Origin: Lentisphaerae bacterium GWF2_50_93
GTDB taxonomy: Bacteria; Verrucomicrobiota; Lentisphaeria; Victivallales; GWF2-50-93
DNA: 43,921 bases
Direction of reading: 5' to 3'
NCBI GenBank assembly: GCA_001804815.1
Contig: MHBI01000003.1
Location: 1-43,921 of the forward strand
Positions 1 to 9,169 of this stretch are shown one piece after another. Under the pieces are notes generated by a model. The model saw only the letters and a program-made list of their open reading frames with translations. It was not told the origin of the DNA and searched no databases. The stretch's first letter is position 1; each line of letters opens with the position of its first letter. Both the position numbers and the translations under genes were made by a program.

Positions 1-7
1 CATAAGT

Positions 8-62
8 CCTTCTCCTTTCTTTTTCTTAAGCTGTTATAATTTAAGAAGGGAGAAGGCTTTTT
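8..62 (+). terminator. Possible intrinsic terminator for a gene left of the window
   Basis: Two arms that are almost exact reverse complements (8-18 and 46-56), with a shorter inner pairing (25-29 with 41-45), are followed on the plus strand by a run of five T at 58-62. The opposite strand has no T run after the hairpin, so it fits a plus-strand transcript arriving from outside the window. The left arm contains an unpaired pyrimidine bulge, which lowers confidence. Confidence 0.45.
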
Positions 63-135
63 CTAACTATTCTATGTTTAACATAAGGTCTTTAGCGTGG
101 CATTGTTTTGAGCCTTAACTTAGTGCCATTGATTG

Positions 136-993
136 TTAATCTGCCTCCAGTGCAAACCCTTTAAATCCTGGCCTGGACCTGACTATCTTCTCGGACTTCA
201 GGCAAGTCCTTGCCTCTTTGCTATAACATATGCTACCATCCTTGCGGCCTACCCTCTTGACTGTGCTGAAGAGTGACGAACTCCCCCTCGTAGCAGCCAT
301 GAGTGAATAGTATGTCGCCTCTTCCGTTTCACATAAGAACTCCAGCTCCGATTCTTCTGCTATTTCGCTCCTGCCATCTTCAATGGCCTTGTTGAAGGCC
401 TTCCCAAGTTCATTCATGCTAAATTTGTTTCCCTTGCCGTCAAGAATCAACATGTCATCGCGTTTACCCTCCTTGAAGATGAAGATGTAGTCACAGCCCG
501 ATAATCTATCAGGAACTGAACCGGTAAACGGCGTCGATGAATCTCCAAGATAATATAGATTATCGGATTGGCGCAGATCTGACATCTTGATAGTTGCAGT
601 GCTGCAACCTGAAAACAAGAGGCACGTAATCGTAAATATTTGCAGTTTAATCAAAAAGATAACGGGGATTAATATTATAAAATGAGCTTTATCTGCAATC
701 CTTGTCTTGCCATTACTACTCGTGCTTGGTTTTATAAGTTTCCATAATGATACTATAAGCAGAGCTAGTGGCAGAGCCCAGATTAATGGAGCCAGAATGA
801 TTTTCAGATGGCCCGCCCAATGAGCCGGACAGGTTATACGGTCATATACAAGTTCTGCAAATTCCATACGGCCAGCGCCCTCCTCAGGTACATTGCCCGG
901 CATTGGCATAAGTTCTGTATTCAGCAGGGCGACAAGTCCGACGACAAATATGATTGCTGAAATCGAACAGTATGTGATTACAAATATCTTCAT
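136..993 (-). CDS. Membrane protein of unknown function
   Basis: No family is recognised. The protein (285 residues) has an N-terminal hydrophobic segment at about residues 3-23, two more at about 64-84 and 103-128, then a soluble C-terminal half of about 150 residues that is mostly charged and polar. A lipobox-like stretch ending in Cys (LFSGC) follows the third hydrophobic segment, so the tail could face the periplasm. The ATG at 993 is chosen because AGGTGG lies five bases upstream; a GTG nine bases earlier, inside that ribosome site, is less likely. It is the last gene of the minus-strand cluster, 61 bases after the preceding gene, and probably shares its transcript. Function unknown. Confidence 0.7.
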   Translation of the reverse strand: MKIFVITYCSISAIIFVVGLVALLNTELMPMPGNVPEEGAGRMEFAELVYDRITCPAHWAGHLKIILAPLIWALPLALLIVSLWKLIKPSTSSNGKTRIADKAHFIILIPVIFLIKLQIFTITCLLFSGCSTATIKMSDLRQSDNLYYLGDSSTPFTGSVPDRLSGCDYIFIFKEGKRDDMLILDGKGNKFSMNELGKAFNKAIEDGRSEIAEESELEFLCETEEATYYSLMAATRGSSSLFSTVKRVGRKDGSICYSKEARTCLKSEKIVRSRPGFKGFALEAD

Positions 994-1054
994 AAAGTCC
1001 ACCTAATGTTTTTCATAATATCTGCCCCATAGCTAAAGGGCTGTCTGCGGATAT

Positions 1055-1888
1055 TCACTCAATTCCAGAGCGATCAATGGTTTTATTCATGAATGACTCC
1101 AGTAGTTCCTGTATCATCTTGCCTTTCCTGAATGTCCCGGAAAGAATAGACTTCTCTCCGTCAAGATTGAACTGCTGGCAGGAGTCCGTACCGATATAGA
1201 CAGGTACTGCGCCCCCCTTCTTATGGAAGTCAAGTCTTATCCCCAATGGACATGCACCTGCACAACCAATCTTTCTAGGACCGAAAGCAGTCAGTTCCTC
1301 GAAGATTCCCTTCGCCTCGTCCTTGCCTAATGATTTGAAGAGCACCCAGGATTTTCCTCCTTTACCATCATGTTTAAGAAAATATACAGCAACACCTTCT
1401 GAACCCTTTATAGTCAGAATCTTCTTCCAGAAGACCATGCCATCAAAACTATCGAAGCTTTCCGTGACTTTTCCATTTTCATATACGAGGCAAGGAGAAA
1501 AGACATCAATACCTCTGCCCGATAAATCATCCTTGAACGAGTAATCCAGCCCGATGATGATATAGGTTGTCCCCTCATAAGTTCCCTGTTTCTTAAACCT
1601 GATCTTAATAAAATTAACAGTTTCCATGAACTCCCTGAAATTAGCCAGTTCCTTATCCTTGGGCTTGTCAGAAGGCCCATACAGGCTTATAAACGCCCGA
1701 TACAATCCTTCCAGGTCCTTCTTCTCTATAGCCGCTTCCACCTTATTGGAGATTCCTTCAATAAATCCTCTCATCTCGGTTTCATTGTTCTCCGTCGTCA
1801 CAAGCGCCCCCTCGCCAAAGGCTATTTGGGCGCACAAAACCAGGCAGGATAACAGACGTAATTTCAAGGATGATGTTTTTAACGGCAT
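1055..1888 (-). CDS. Secreted protein of unknown function
   Basis: 277 residues beginning with a typical Sec signal peptide: basic n-region, hydrophobic core of about residues 10-22, likely cleavage after the AFG around residue 25. The mature part is soluble and has a small cysteine cluster near residues 209-213 (CAGAC) plus another Cys near 237. No known family recognised. The start codon lies one base after the TGA of the upstream giant DUF2330 gene (TGA-T-ATG), with AGGAAG upstream inside that gene's end, so translation is probably coupled. Its role is likely tied to the giant proteins encoded just before it, but the sequence gives no enzymatic motif. Confidence 0.75.
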   Translation of the reverse strand: MPLKTSSLKLRLLSCLVLCAQIAFGEGALVTTENNETEMRGFIEGISNKVEAAIEKKDLEGLYRAFISLYGPSDKPKDKELANFREFMETVNFIKIRFKKQGTYEGTTYIIIGLDYSFKDDLSGRGIDVFSPCLVYENGKVTESFDSFDGMVFWKKILTIKGSEGVAVYFLKHDGKGGKSWVLFKSLGKDEAKGIFEELTAFGPRKIGCAGACPLGIRLDFHKKGGAVPVYIGTDSCQQFNLDGEKSILSGTFRKGKMIQELLESFMNKTIDRSGIE

Positions 1889-1889
1889 A

Positions 1890-4800
1890 TCAATACTTCC
1901 TGTTTATCTCTTCCATGTTAAGCTCATTGAGCCTGTCCGTTATCTTCTTTTGGATATTGGAATCATTATGATACGGAGACTTCAAATACCTGTAGGCCTT
2001 TTCAAGCAGCACCCTGTCGTCCATTATGTTCACAAGGTATTCGTCGCGGAATGTACCGTCCTTGGAGAATCCCTCCAGTTTTTTGTTTATTTCGGCGAGT
2101 TTTTCCTCTGTTCTGGATTTCAGCAGCTTTTCCTTCCAGGATAGTTCCTTTTTTGAATTTAATTGGTCCAGTATTCCCATGAGCATCTTCTTGTTGTGCT
2201 CAAACTTCGACATGCATATCAGGAGAAGGGCAGGTTCAGAAGCGGGTGAGAGATTCTTTAGGATGGTTTTGGGTGCTTCATCATAACTGGAGAGCTGCAG
2301 GTTCCTCCATGATGTTGCGTATAAGTTGTATATCATTGACTGCTCCTTCAGGTCTGGATTCCCGAGTTCTTCCTCGTCAAGAGCATGTGCCTCATCTTTA
2401 ATTATCCTTTCACAGATTATCCGGTTTATATCGCCCTCTGGAAAACGGCTCATGTAATTCTTGATTTCCTTCTCCGTGTAAAGCTCGCTTCTGATGACAA
2501 ATTCAATGCTCTCTTTGTAAATGTATCGCCAAGAATAGCATCTCTTAAGATCGGATGCGTTTAAATTCGGCTCAATTGCATATAATGCCTTCTTCAGGAT
2601 GGAGAGGCGTTCCTCAAGATTATCATCAGATCTTCCCGTGAGGATTTCCAAGAGATCTTCATACGAGTCAAGTGGCTTGTCTTTGAACATGAAATACAAC
2701 TCATCTTGCCTCTTGAGAATGAAATTCAGTGTAGGCCTGGAATCAATGGCTAATAGTTTAGAGGATCGGTTTGCGGAAATAATTTCATTGAGGATCTCCA
2801 GTGTCATATTGGGATTATTAAGTAGTTTAATGTACTCATCAAACGATTCCTGTAATTCCATGTGTGTGTTCTGTGCAAAGGCAATCCTGTAGTACCTTAG
2901 AAGCGGATTGTCCTTCCGGGACAGCTGTGCATCTATCCATTCAAGGACAGCCTTTGAGACAAGAGGTTTTACATCCATAAGATAATACAGATCCCTCTCG
3001 TTAAGAAGTGTTTTCCGGACGTCCGGATCATCGAAGTAGGCGACTCCTGCCAATATGAGTTCCTCGTAGAGTGGATTGATTTCGCGAAATCTGTCCTTGA
3101 CCTTGAGCAGTTCGCATATGGTCCGTGCGTATTCAGGCGACCTGTTTATTTCAGCCCCATATAGGGAAAGGGTGAAAGAAGTGGCTTTCCTTCTCTGCCA
3201 GTCAACTTCTTGCGGTATTGCAAGTTCATTGGGATCCTTGGCCAGCCCCCCACGCAATGTCTTCAGAAAGAAGTCCTTCATCCCGGGATCATTCAAGTAC
3301 AGAAGAATGAATGCGGCGAAAGTCCTGCATTCCTCCTCGGGATCATCGAGCAGGGGACGGACAATTTCCATGTTCTCTTTCCTATTGTCGAAAGCGGTGT
3401 TGAATATGAATGTGCCATCATTGAACAACGACTGGGCCATGATGCATATTGCAAGCTTTCTAATCAGCGGATTTTCATTGCCAAGCCAGTTCCTCAAGAT
3501 ACGGAACGATTCGGGATCCTTCATCCTCTGCAATTCCTTAAGCCTGGATTCCTGGCTCTTTGATTTATCATTTTTGAAATATTCACTTCTGAAACGTATG
3601 TCTTCTGAAACTGAAATATTCCTGAATTGATTTGCTGCAATGTCCGGGGTATCACCATCATGACGTCTCTCTATCCAAATATCCCCATGTCGATTATCGC
3701 CATAAATGAATTTGCATAGTTCATCCTCTGGATTCTTGAGAAGTTCATAAAACTCTTGGCGTCTACGGGCATAATAGTCGTAAGGTGTCTCGTCGTAATG
3801 TATCATTTCATCACTTGAGCCGTGAAGTTTCAAGAGGCTCCTGAACTCTTCTTTCTCCTTCTCGTTCGAAATATTCAGGAAAACAGAGATGAATCCATTC
3901 AGTTTTAGGAAGTTGATGAAGGTAAAGGTGACATTGTCATCCAATATCCATGATTCAATGTCCATCCTCGCGTCATCGTCATTGACCTTCTCATTTTTCA
4001 CTACCCTGTATTGCTGAGTAAATCCGAACCGTGAAAGTTTCTTATCAGGATTCCGCAGATAGCCCGCCAGGATCTTCTTGAAGCCTTTCCGATCAAGGAC
4101 GGGAGATAGGGGCGGCGGAACATCTATGCTATTTGAAACACGATATTTGAGTGACTGCTCAGGCGCATCCTTGAAATTGTCGAGCAGTTTGTCAAGCAGC
4201 TTGTCATATCCTTTTTTCTCCTGAAGGGAAAAAATCTTCTCAACTATATCCTTTATGAGCTGCGGGTTGTCGTTAAAAACTATGTCTTCCTTGAGCTTCG
4301 AATTCTCCAGTTCCTTGGACATGCGTACAAGATACCAGTCATATTCTGAACTCCTTTTGATATCCTGATATAGCGAGAAGTTCATCTTCTCCTTGTAATA
4401 GAAGCTTATGGGATTGTCGTCTTTGACCAGCTTGTTGCCGGCATCCATGGAATCTTGCTCTTGCAGGTACTTAACATAGTCCTCTGCTGTCTTGTAGGTA
4501 TTTTCATCCGGGGCGAAGAATTCACTTGCATAAAGTTTCTTGGAGAGAAGGAATATCAGAAGCTTTGTCTTGTCGGCGTTAAGCGATGAAATATAAAGGG
4601 GGTATACAGGCTTTTCAGTCTTGAATATCAGATGGATAGGATCCAGTTCTCCACGGCTAAGCCTTGCAGTCTTATCATCGTCGATTGACGAGGAATTGAT
4701 CCTGAACGCGACGAAGAACCATTTCTTCTGGATGTAATGATCGAAGACTTTCTCAGCGCCATCAGGCATCTTGTATTTGTTCTCCTCAAGCCATGCCTTG

Positions 4801-5252
4801 AGAGATTGCCCATCTTCGGATTTAAGTATGGAGGTCTTGTAGATCCCTACCGTCTTTTCTTCCAAGACTTTGGTGTCTGAGGATTTGCCCTCGGCAAAAG
4901 TACCCCTCTCTCTCAGATTAACAGTCTTATACTTGTCCAGATAGCTCTCAAATATCATTACCCCCGGATTCTGTTCGAGGACATAGAAGCAGGAATAGGT
5001 GAGCGGCCTTATCTCCGGCATCGACGGCACGGGAACTATCCATCCGAAGTCCTCCGCCTTGCCCTCGTACTTCACCTGCAGTATCAGGTCCTCCACCCCT
5101 TCATCATGAACAATGATCGCCTTCTGCTGTGGCTCCCTCAGCCTCTCGAATCCATTCCAGACGAAACAGCCGTCGGCAAAGGTAATGAGGCAAAAAGAGA
5201 AGAGCAGGCCTGTAAAAAGCTGCTGCGAGAGAATCTTGGATTTTAATGTCAT
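1890..5252 (-). CDS. Giant exported DUF2330-like / HEAT-repeat protein, copy 2
   Basis: 1120 residues. A signal peptide (cleavage probably at FA-DG, about residue 27) is followed by the block DGCFVWNG...REPQQKAIIVHDEG...FGWIVPVP, which I recognise as typical of DUF2330 proteins. A charged middle region leads into helical, HEAT-like repeats from about residue 580 onward (for instance PLLDDPEEECRTFAAF near 635). It is a tandem paralogue of the gene at 5261-8632: same length, same order of blocks, with moderate protein similarity except for a nearly identical N-terminal block. AGGAG lies five bases before the ATG. Eight bases separate it from the upstream paralogue. DUF2330 has no established biochemical function; HEAT repeats suggest a protein-binding scaffold outside the inner membrane (inference). 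Confidence 0.85.
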   Translation of the reverse strand: MTLKSKILSQQLFTGLLFSFCLITFADGCFVWNGFERLREPQQKAIIVHDEGVEDLILQVKYEGKAEDFGWIVPVPSMPEIRPLTYSCFYVLEQNPGVMIFESYLDKYKTVNLRERGTFAEGKSSDTKVLEEKTVGIYKTSILKSEDGQSLKAWLEENKYKMPDGAEKVFDHYIQKKWFFVAFRINSSSIDDDKTARLSRGELDPIHLIFKTEKPVYPLYISSLNADKTKLLIFLLSKKLYASEFFAPDENTYKTAEDYVKYLQEQDSMDAGNKLVKDDNPISFYYKEKMNFSLYQDIKRSSEYDWYLVRMSKELENSKLKEDIVFNDNPQLIKDIVEKIFSLQEKKGYDKLLDKLLDNFKDAPEQSLKYRVSNSIDVPPPLSPVLDRKGFKKILAGYLRNPDKKLSRFGFTQQYRVVKNEKVNDDDARMDIESWILDDNVTFTFINFLKLNGFISVFLNISNEKEKEEFRSLLKLHGSSDEMIHYDETPYDYYARRRQEFYELLKNPEDELCKFIYGDNRHGDIWIERRHDGDTPDIAANQFRNISVSEDIRFRSEYFKNDKSKSQESRLKELQRMKDPESFRILRNWLGNENPLIRKLAICIMAQSLFNDGTFIFNTAFDNRKENMEIVRPLLDDPEEECRTFAAFILLYLNDPGMKDFFLKTLRGGLAKDPNELAIPQEVDWQRRKATSFTLSLYGAEINRSPEYARTICELLKVKDRFREINPLYEELILAGVAYFDDPDVRKTLLNERDLYYLMDVKPLVSKAVLEWIDAQLSRKDNPLLRYYRIAFAQNTHMELQESFDEYIKLLNNPNMTLEILNEIISANRSSKLLAIDSRPTLNFILKRQDELYFMFKDKPLDSYEDLLEILTGRSDDNLEERLSILKKALYAIEPNLNASDLKRCYSWRYIYKESIEFVIRSELYTEKEIKNYMSRFPEGDINRIICERIIKDEAHALDEEELGNPDLKEQSMIYNLYATSWRNLQLSSYDEAPKTILKNLSPASEPALLLICMSKFEHNKKMLMGILDQLNSKKELSWKEKLLKSRTEEKLAEINKKLEGFSKDGTFRDEYLVNIMDDRVLLEKAYRYLKSPYHNDSNIQKKITDRLNELNMEEINRKY
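5009..5093 (-). repeat. 85-bp block identical to 8392-8476 inside the DUF2330 paralogues
   Basis: This segment, coding for the FGWIVPVPSMPEI region, matches 8392-8476 base for base, including third codon positions. Sequence on the signal-peptide side stays close but with substitutions, and on the other side similarity drops sharply. Confidence 0.85.
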
Positions 5253-5260
5253 ATCGGCTC

Positions 5261-8200
5261 CTACTTTTTCTGGTATCCTGCTTCTATTTCTTCCATGTTC
5301 AGCTCTTCGATCCTGTTCCGGACTTTGAGCAGGACAAGTTCATCCTCATCCGACTTCCACCGTGACTCCTTCAGGTTCGTGTATATTTTGATCAGCATCT
5401 TCTTGTCGTCCATGAAGTTCCCAAGGTATTTTTTGAAATTGTTAAAATTCTCCCCTTCCGAATACTTCTTCAGTTCAGCTTCAGTCCTTGGGAGTTCCTC
5501 TGAAACCTTTATTTTAAGGAGCTTTTCCGGCCAGGAAAGATTCTTTTTGCTGTCAAGCCTTTCAAGTATGCCTGCAAGCATCTTACGGTTGCGCTCGAAT
5601 GAGGAGATTGCGGCAGAAAGCAGGACAGGATCAGATGAAGGGGTAAGGCTTTGGGAGATGATCTCAGGTACAGTGACGCCTCCATATAGTCCACATCTAG
5701 TTCTGGCGTCTGACAGGAAGCAGTAGAGGATTGTCTTGAAATCCATCATATTATTATTGAGTTCATCTTTGGAGACCTCAGGCCGCTTTCCTTCAAGAAT
5801 TTCGTTGCAAATCCTCCTGTTGATATCCCCTTCAGGGAACTTCATTATATGATCTTCTATTTCCTCCCTCCTGAAAAGTTCGTTTGCGACAATCAGTTCG
5901 AGCGCCGACTTGTAATCCAATGGAGACATCTCAGCGACATTGCAATTTCCCTTTGCCGCTTTTTCCTCCAGCGCAAGCAGCACTTCCTTGAGGGCAGGAA
6001 GATAGGTTTGCGGATTTCTTTCAGATGCGGCTTTCAACTCATCAAGTAGTATTCCGTATGTGTCACTGCCGTTGTTCCTTATTAGTGAGATTAATTCATT
6101 CTGCCTGGAAAGTATAAGGTCTGCAACCGCCATATGATATGGCTCACCGAATTTCATGAATGCCATTACTATATTCCTGTGAAGGAAGGCATTCATGGAA
6201 TCAAGTCTTAGGTCTGGATTTTTGAGAATAGCGCGGAACCCATTAATTGCCTTTTCTATTTCCTTCTCACTTGTATTGCCGGAAGTATTTTCAAAAGCAA
6301 GCCTCAAAAGCCTGAGATTGGCATTATCCTTTTTAGCGAGTTCTGAATCTATCCAGGGGATTGCATGTCTTGAAACAATCGATCTTGCAGGGATTAGATA
6401 AGGCAAATCCTTTTCATTGAGCAGCCGGTTCCGGATTTCAGGATCATCGAAATATGCTGTTCCGGCTATTACGAGTTCCTGATAAAGGGGGCCGGAGCCA
6501 GGGAATTTTTCTTTTTGCTTTAAAAGCTCTTTAATTTCTTTGGCATATTCGGGGGAGCGGTTGAGGGAGGCTTCAAGGAGAGACATCATGAAAATGTTGA
6601 ATGTATTCTCCCTGCCTGGGGTGTTTCCATCTGATATGGGCTTATCATTGACAATAGGTTTTGAAAGCCCTTCATTGAGTGTTTTCAGGAAGAAATCTTT
6701 TGAAGCGGAATCATTCATCCTTATAAGTATAAAAGCCGCACATTCCCTACAGTTCTGCTCAGGATCATCCAGCAATGGGCGGAGTATATCGGCATTTTCC
6801 TTCCTTTTGTCCATCGCCGATTCAAGGATAAAGCCATACCCGTTATTGAATGACGAAACCAGCATCTGTGCAAGGGCAGCTCTTCTTATTTCAGGATTCC
6901 TGTGAGCTAACCAATTCCTGAATATATTAAATGATACAGGATCGGACCATTCATATATGGCATAGTATGCTGAACTCTGCTGTTGGGCCTCGCCTTTGAG
7001 ATCATTGCCGAAGAAAAAATCAGGCTCGATTCTAATATTCTCGTAAATATTGCTCGGAACTTTGTAGTCCTCTGGCAATTTCAGCAATCTTTGAAAGCGG
7101 ATGTTGCATTTAACCGCGCTTGAGATGCCCTCCGAAGGATCTTTCAAGATCTCTGCAAAGCTTGGACGAAGCTTGGCATATCCATCATAATCAGTTTCAT
7201 CGTATGAAAGAAGATCATCGGAATCCCTGCTTTCACTGCAAAGTTTCTTGAATTCCACTAATTCACCGGAGGTCGCGCATTGGAGAAAAGTTGAAATTAG
7301 GCCGTTTATCTTCAGGAATCTGAGGAAGTTGAGTGAAATCTTTTCATTAATGATCCATTCCTGCATATCCAGGCGGACTTCGTTCTTATCATATTTGCTG
7401 GAATTATCAACGGCGAAATTGAAACTGGAGCTTGGATTTTTCAGATAGCCAACAAGGAGCTTCTTGAACTCGACGCGTGTCAGTCGCTGAGAGAGCTCAG
7501 GAGGAATCTTAATTTCTGCAGAGACAGGGCGGAAATTGTAGTATTCCTTACTTTGAAGCATTGGGCACGCCATCTGATAAAGCTTCTCATATCCCTTCTG
7601 CTCCTGAATCTTCAATATCCTGGCATGGATGGACTTTATGAGTTCAGCTTCATCAGTGAAAACAAGGTCGTCCTGTATTTTGGCATTTTCCACTTCGCGA
7701 ACCATTCTCACAAGATACCAGTCGTATTCAGAACTCCTGTTCACTTCCTGGAAAAGCACCGTGTTCATATTGGGCTTGTAATGGAAACTGATAGGATCTT
7801 CAATGCTCTGGACTATATTTACCCCCTCATTATGTTCCATTTCCTTGAGTCCGCTTACATAGTCGTCTGCCTGCAGGTAACTGCTCTCATCCGGTGCAAA
7901 GAACTCGTTGGCATATATTCTCTTTGAAAGAAGAAAAATCAGAAGTTTGGTCTTGTCGGCGTTCATGGACGATATGTATAGCGGATAGACGGGCTTATCG
8001 CTCTTGAATATCAGATGTATTGGATCAAGTTCCCCTCTTGCCAGCCGTCCGGCACTGTCTTTGTTTATGAAACTGGCGTTTATCCTGAAGGCAACAAAAA
8101 GCCAGTTCTTTCTTATGTAATAGTCGAGTGCCCTTTCGCCGCCTTCCGGTACTTTGAACTTGTTCTCCTCAAGCCAGCCCTTCAATGAACTTCCGTTGTC

Positions 8201-8632
8201 CGCCTTAAGGATGGAAGTCTTGTATATTCCAACAGAATCCTCTCTTACTACGGTTGTTCTTGAAGTATCTCCCCCTTCCAATGTTGAATATCTGATCAAA
8301 TGATACTTCTTGTAGGCATCGAGATAGTTTTTGAATATTTTTATTCCAGGCGACTTTTCCAGAACTGGGAAGGGGGAATATGTCATTGGTTTTATCTCCG
8401 GCATCGACGGCACGGGAACTATCCATCCGAAGTCCTCCGCCTTGCCCTCGTACTTCACCTGCAGTATCAGGTCCTCTACCCCTTCATCATGGACAATTAT
8501 CGCCTTCTGCTGCGGCTCCCTCAGCCTATCGTAGCCGTTCCATACGAAGCAGCCGTCGGCAAGCACTTGAATGGATATAAGGAAAAGGACAAAAGCAAAG
8601 ACACCTAAAAAAGATTTACAATTTGATTTCAT
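5261..8632 (-). CDS. Giant exported DUF2330-like / HEAT-repeat protein, copy 1
   Basis: 1123 residues, the upstream member of the tandem pair. Signal peptide with hydrophobic core at about residues 9-23, cleavage probably at VLA-DG, then the same DUF2330-type block (DGCFVWNGYDRLREPQQK, later FGWIVPVPSMPEI). The central and C-terminal regions carry HEAT-like helical repeats (PLLDDPEQNCRECAAF near residue 622; repeated short helices ending in N-x-P or D-x-P turns). AGGAG lies ten bases before the ATG, and the preceding intergenic gap contains a TATAAT, so it may have its own promoter as well as read-through from the CsgG genes. No catalytic motif is visible. The alternative reading as two separate fused proteins is not supported: the frame is continuous and the paralogue has the same architecture. 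Confidence 0.85.
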   Translation of the reverse strand: MKSNCKSFLGVFAFVLFLISIQVLADGCFVWNGYDRLREPQQKAIIVHDEGVEDLILQVKYEGKAEDFGWIVPVPSMPEIKPMTYSPFPVLEKSPGIKIFKNYLDAYKKYHLIRYSTLEGGDTSRTTVVREDSVGIYKTSILKADNGSSLKGWLEENKFKVPEGGERALDYYIRKNWLFVAFRINASFINKDSAGRLARGELDPIHLIFKSDKPVYPLYISSMNADKTKLLIFLLSKRIYANEFFAPDESSYLQADDYVSGLKEMEHNEGVNIVQSIEDPISFHYKPNMNTVLFQEVNRSSEYDWYLVRMVREVENAKIQDDLVFTDEAELIKSIHARILKIQEQKGYEKLYQMACPMLQSKEYYNFRPVSAEIKIPPELSQRLTRVEFKKLLVGYLKNPSSSFNFAVDNSSKYDKNEVRLDMQEWIINEKISLNFLRFLKINGLISTFLQCATSGELVEFKKLCSESRDSDDLLSYDETDYDGYAKLRPSFAEILKDPSEGISSAVKCNIRFQRLLKLPEDYKVPSNIYENIRIEPDFFFGNDLKGEAQQQSSAYYAIYEWSDPVSFNIFRNWLAHRNPEIRRAALAQMLVSSFNNGYGFILESAMDKRKENADILRPLLDDPEQNCRECAAFILIRMNDSASKDFFLKTLNEGLSKPIVNDKPISDGNTPGRENTFNIFMMSLLEASLNRSPEYAKEIKELLKQKEKFPGSGPLYQELVIAGTAYFDDPEIRNRLLNEKDLPYLIPARSIVSRHAIPWIDSELAKKDNANLRLLRLAFENTSGNTSEKEIEKAINGFRAILKNPDLRLDSMNAFLHRNIVMAFMKFGEPYHMAVADLILSRQNELISLIRNNGSDTYGILLDELKAASERNPQTYLPALKEVLLALEEKAAKGNCNVAEMSPLDYKSALELIVANELFRREEIEDHIMKFPEGDINRRICNEILEGKRPEVSKDELNNNMMDFKTILYCFLSDARTRCGLYGGVTVPEIISQSLTPSSDPVLLSAAISSFERNRKMLAGILERLDSKKNLSWPEKLLKIKVSEELPRTEAELKKYSEGENFNNFKKYLGNFMDDKKMLIKIYTNLKESRWKSDEDELVLLKVRNRIEELNMEEIEAGYQKK
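8392..8476 (-). repeat. 85-bp block identical to 5009-5093 inside the DUF2330 paralogues
   Basis: Partner of the 5009-5093 block, in the equivalent position of the upstream paralogue. Identity at every synonymous site contrasts with the diverged remainder of the two genes. Confidence 0.85.
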
Positions 8633-8650
8633 GATGATTCAACTCCTGGT

Positions 8651-8670
8651 TCTCGCTAAGCGAGATTATA
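8651..8670 (-). promoter_or_regulatory. Possible promoter -10 and leader hairpin before the DUF2330 pair
   Basis: On the minus strand a perfect TATAAT (8665-8670) lies in the gap between the small lipoprotein gene and the first DUF2330 gene. Seventeen bases upstream is TTTCTA, only a half match to a -35 box. A six-base-pair hairpin (TCTCGC/GCGAGA, 8651-8665) follows and would be in the leader. The -10 is convincing, the -35 weak. Confidence 0.35.
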
Positions 8671-8682
8671 ACAAGGAGCCCC

Positions 8683-9147
8683 CTAGTTAGAAATTTTATT
8701 GTTTTGATTGATAGAAATCATAGGACTTTCAATAATATCAAAGCATTCCTGGTCCTCAGCATAATATTTGCATTCTATTCCATATATGTTATCCGCCTTA
8801 ATGCCTGAGATAAAAAACGATCCGTAAATTGCACCTTTGGGCGGGAGGACACAAAAAAGACGATGTTCATAGTTTGTATACGCCTCTCCAGTACTGGGAT
8901 TCGAATAGATGATTTTTTCATCATTGCCGACTAACCACACAATAGCCCCCAGTTCCCTTTCCTTAGAATCAGTATTTTCAATTCGATAATCTATTCTAAA
9001 TTGATTTATAACAGCATCCCAAATTGGAGGTCTAATGGAAGCCCTGAAGCAATGCTTCCCTTCCCCACTATAAAACACAGAGGTGGTGTCGCTTAAACAA
9101 CCACACGACATCATGCATAGGAAAAGTATATAGGCTGCAATTTTCAT
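8683..9147 (-). CDS. Small probable lipoprotein of unknown function
   Basis: 154 residues from the ATG at 9147. The N-terminus MKIAAYILFLCMMSCGC is a short lipoprotein-type signal with Cys at 15 and 17 as possible acylation sites. The mature domain is beta-rich in appearance, with alternating hydrophobic residues and the segment ENTDSKERELGAIVWL typical of small immunoglobulin-like secreted domains; no family is recognised. A longer reading frame begins at 9192 and overlaps the upstream gene's end, but it would place the signal sequence internally, so the shorter start is preferred; AGGA lies 11 bases upstream. It starts 22 bases after the upstream giant CsgG-like gene. Confidence 0.65.
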   Translation of the reverse strand: MKIAAYILFLCMMSCGCLSDTTSVFYSGEGKHCFRASIRPPIWDAVINQFRIDYRIENTDSKERELGAIVWLVGNDEKIIYSNPSTGEAYTNYEHRLFCVLPPKGAIYGSFFISGIKADNIYGIECKYYAEDQECFDIIESPMISINQNNKISN

Positions 9148-9169
9148 TTTGAGACATGTCCTGTCAATT

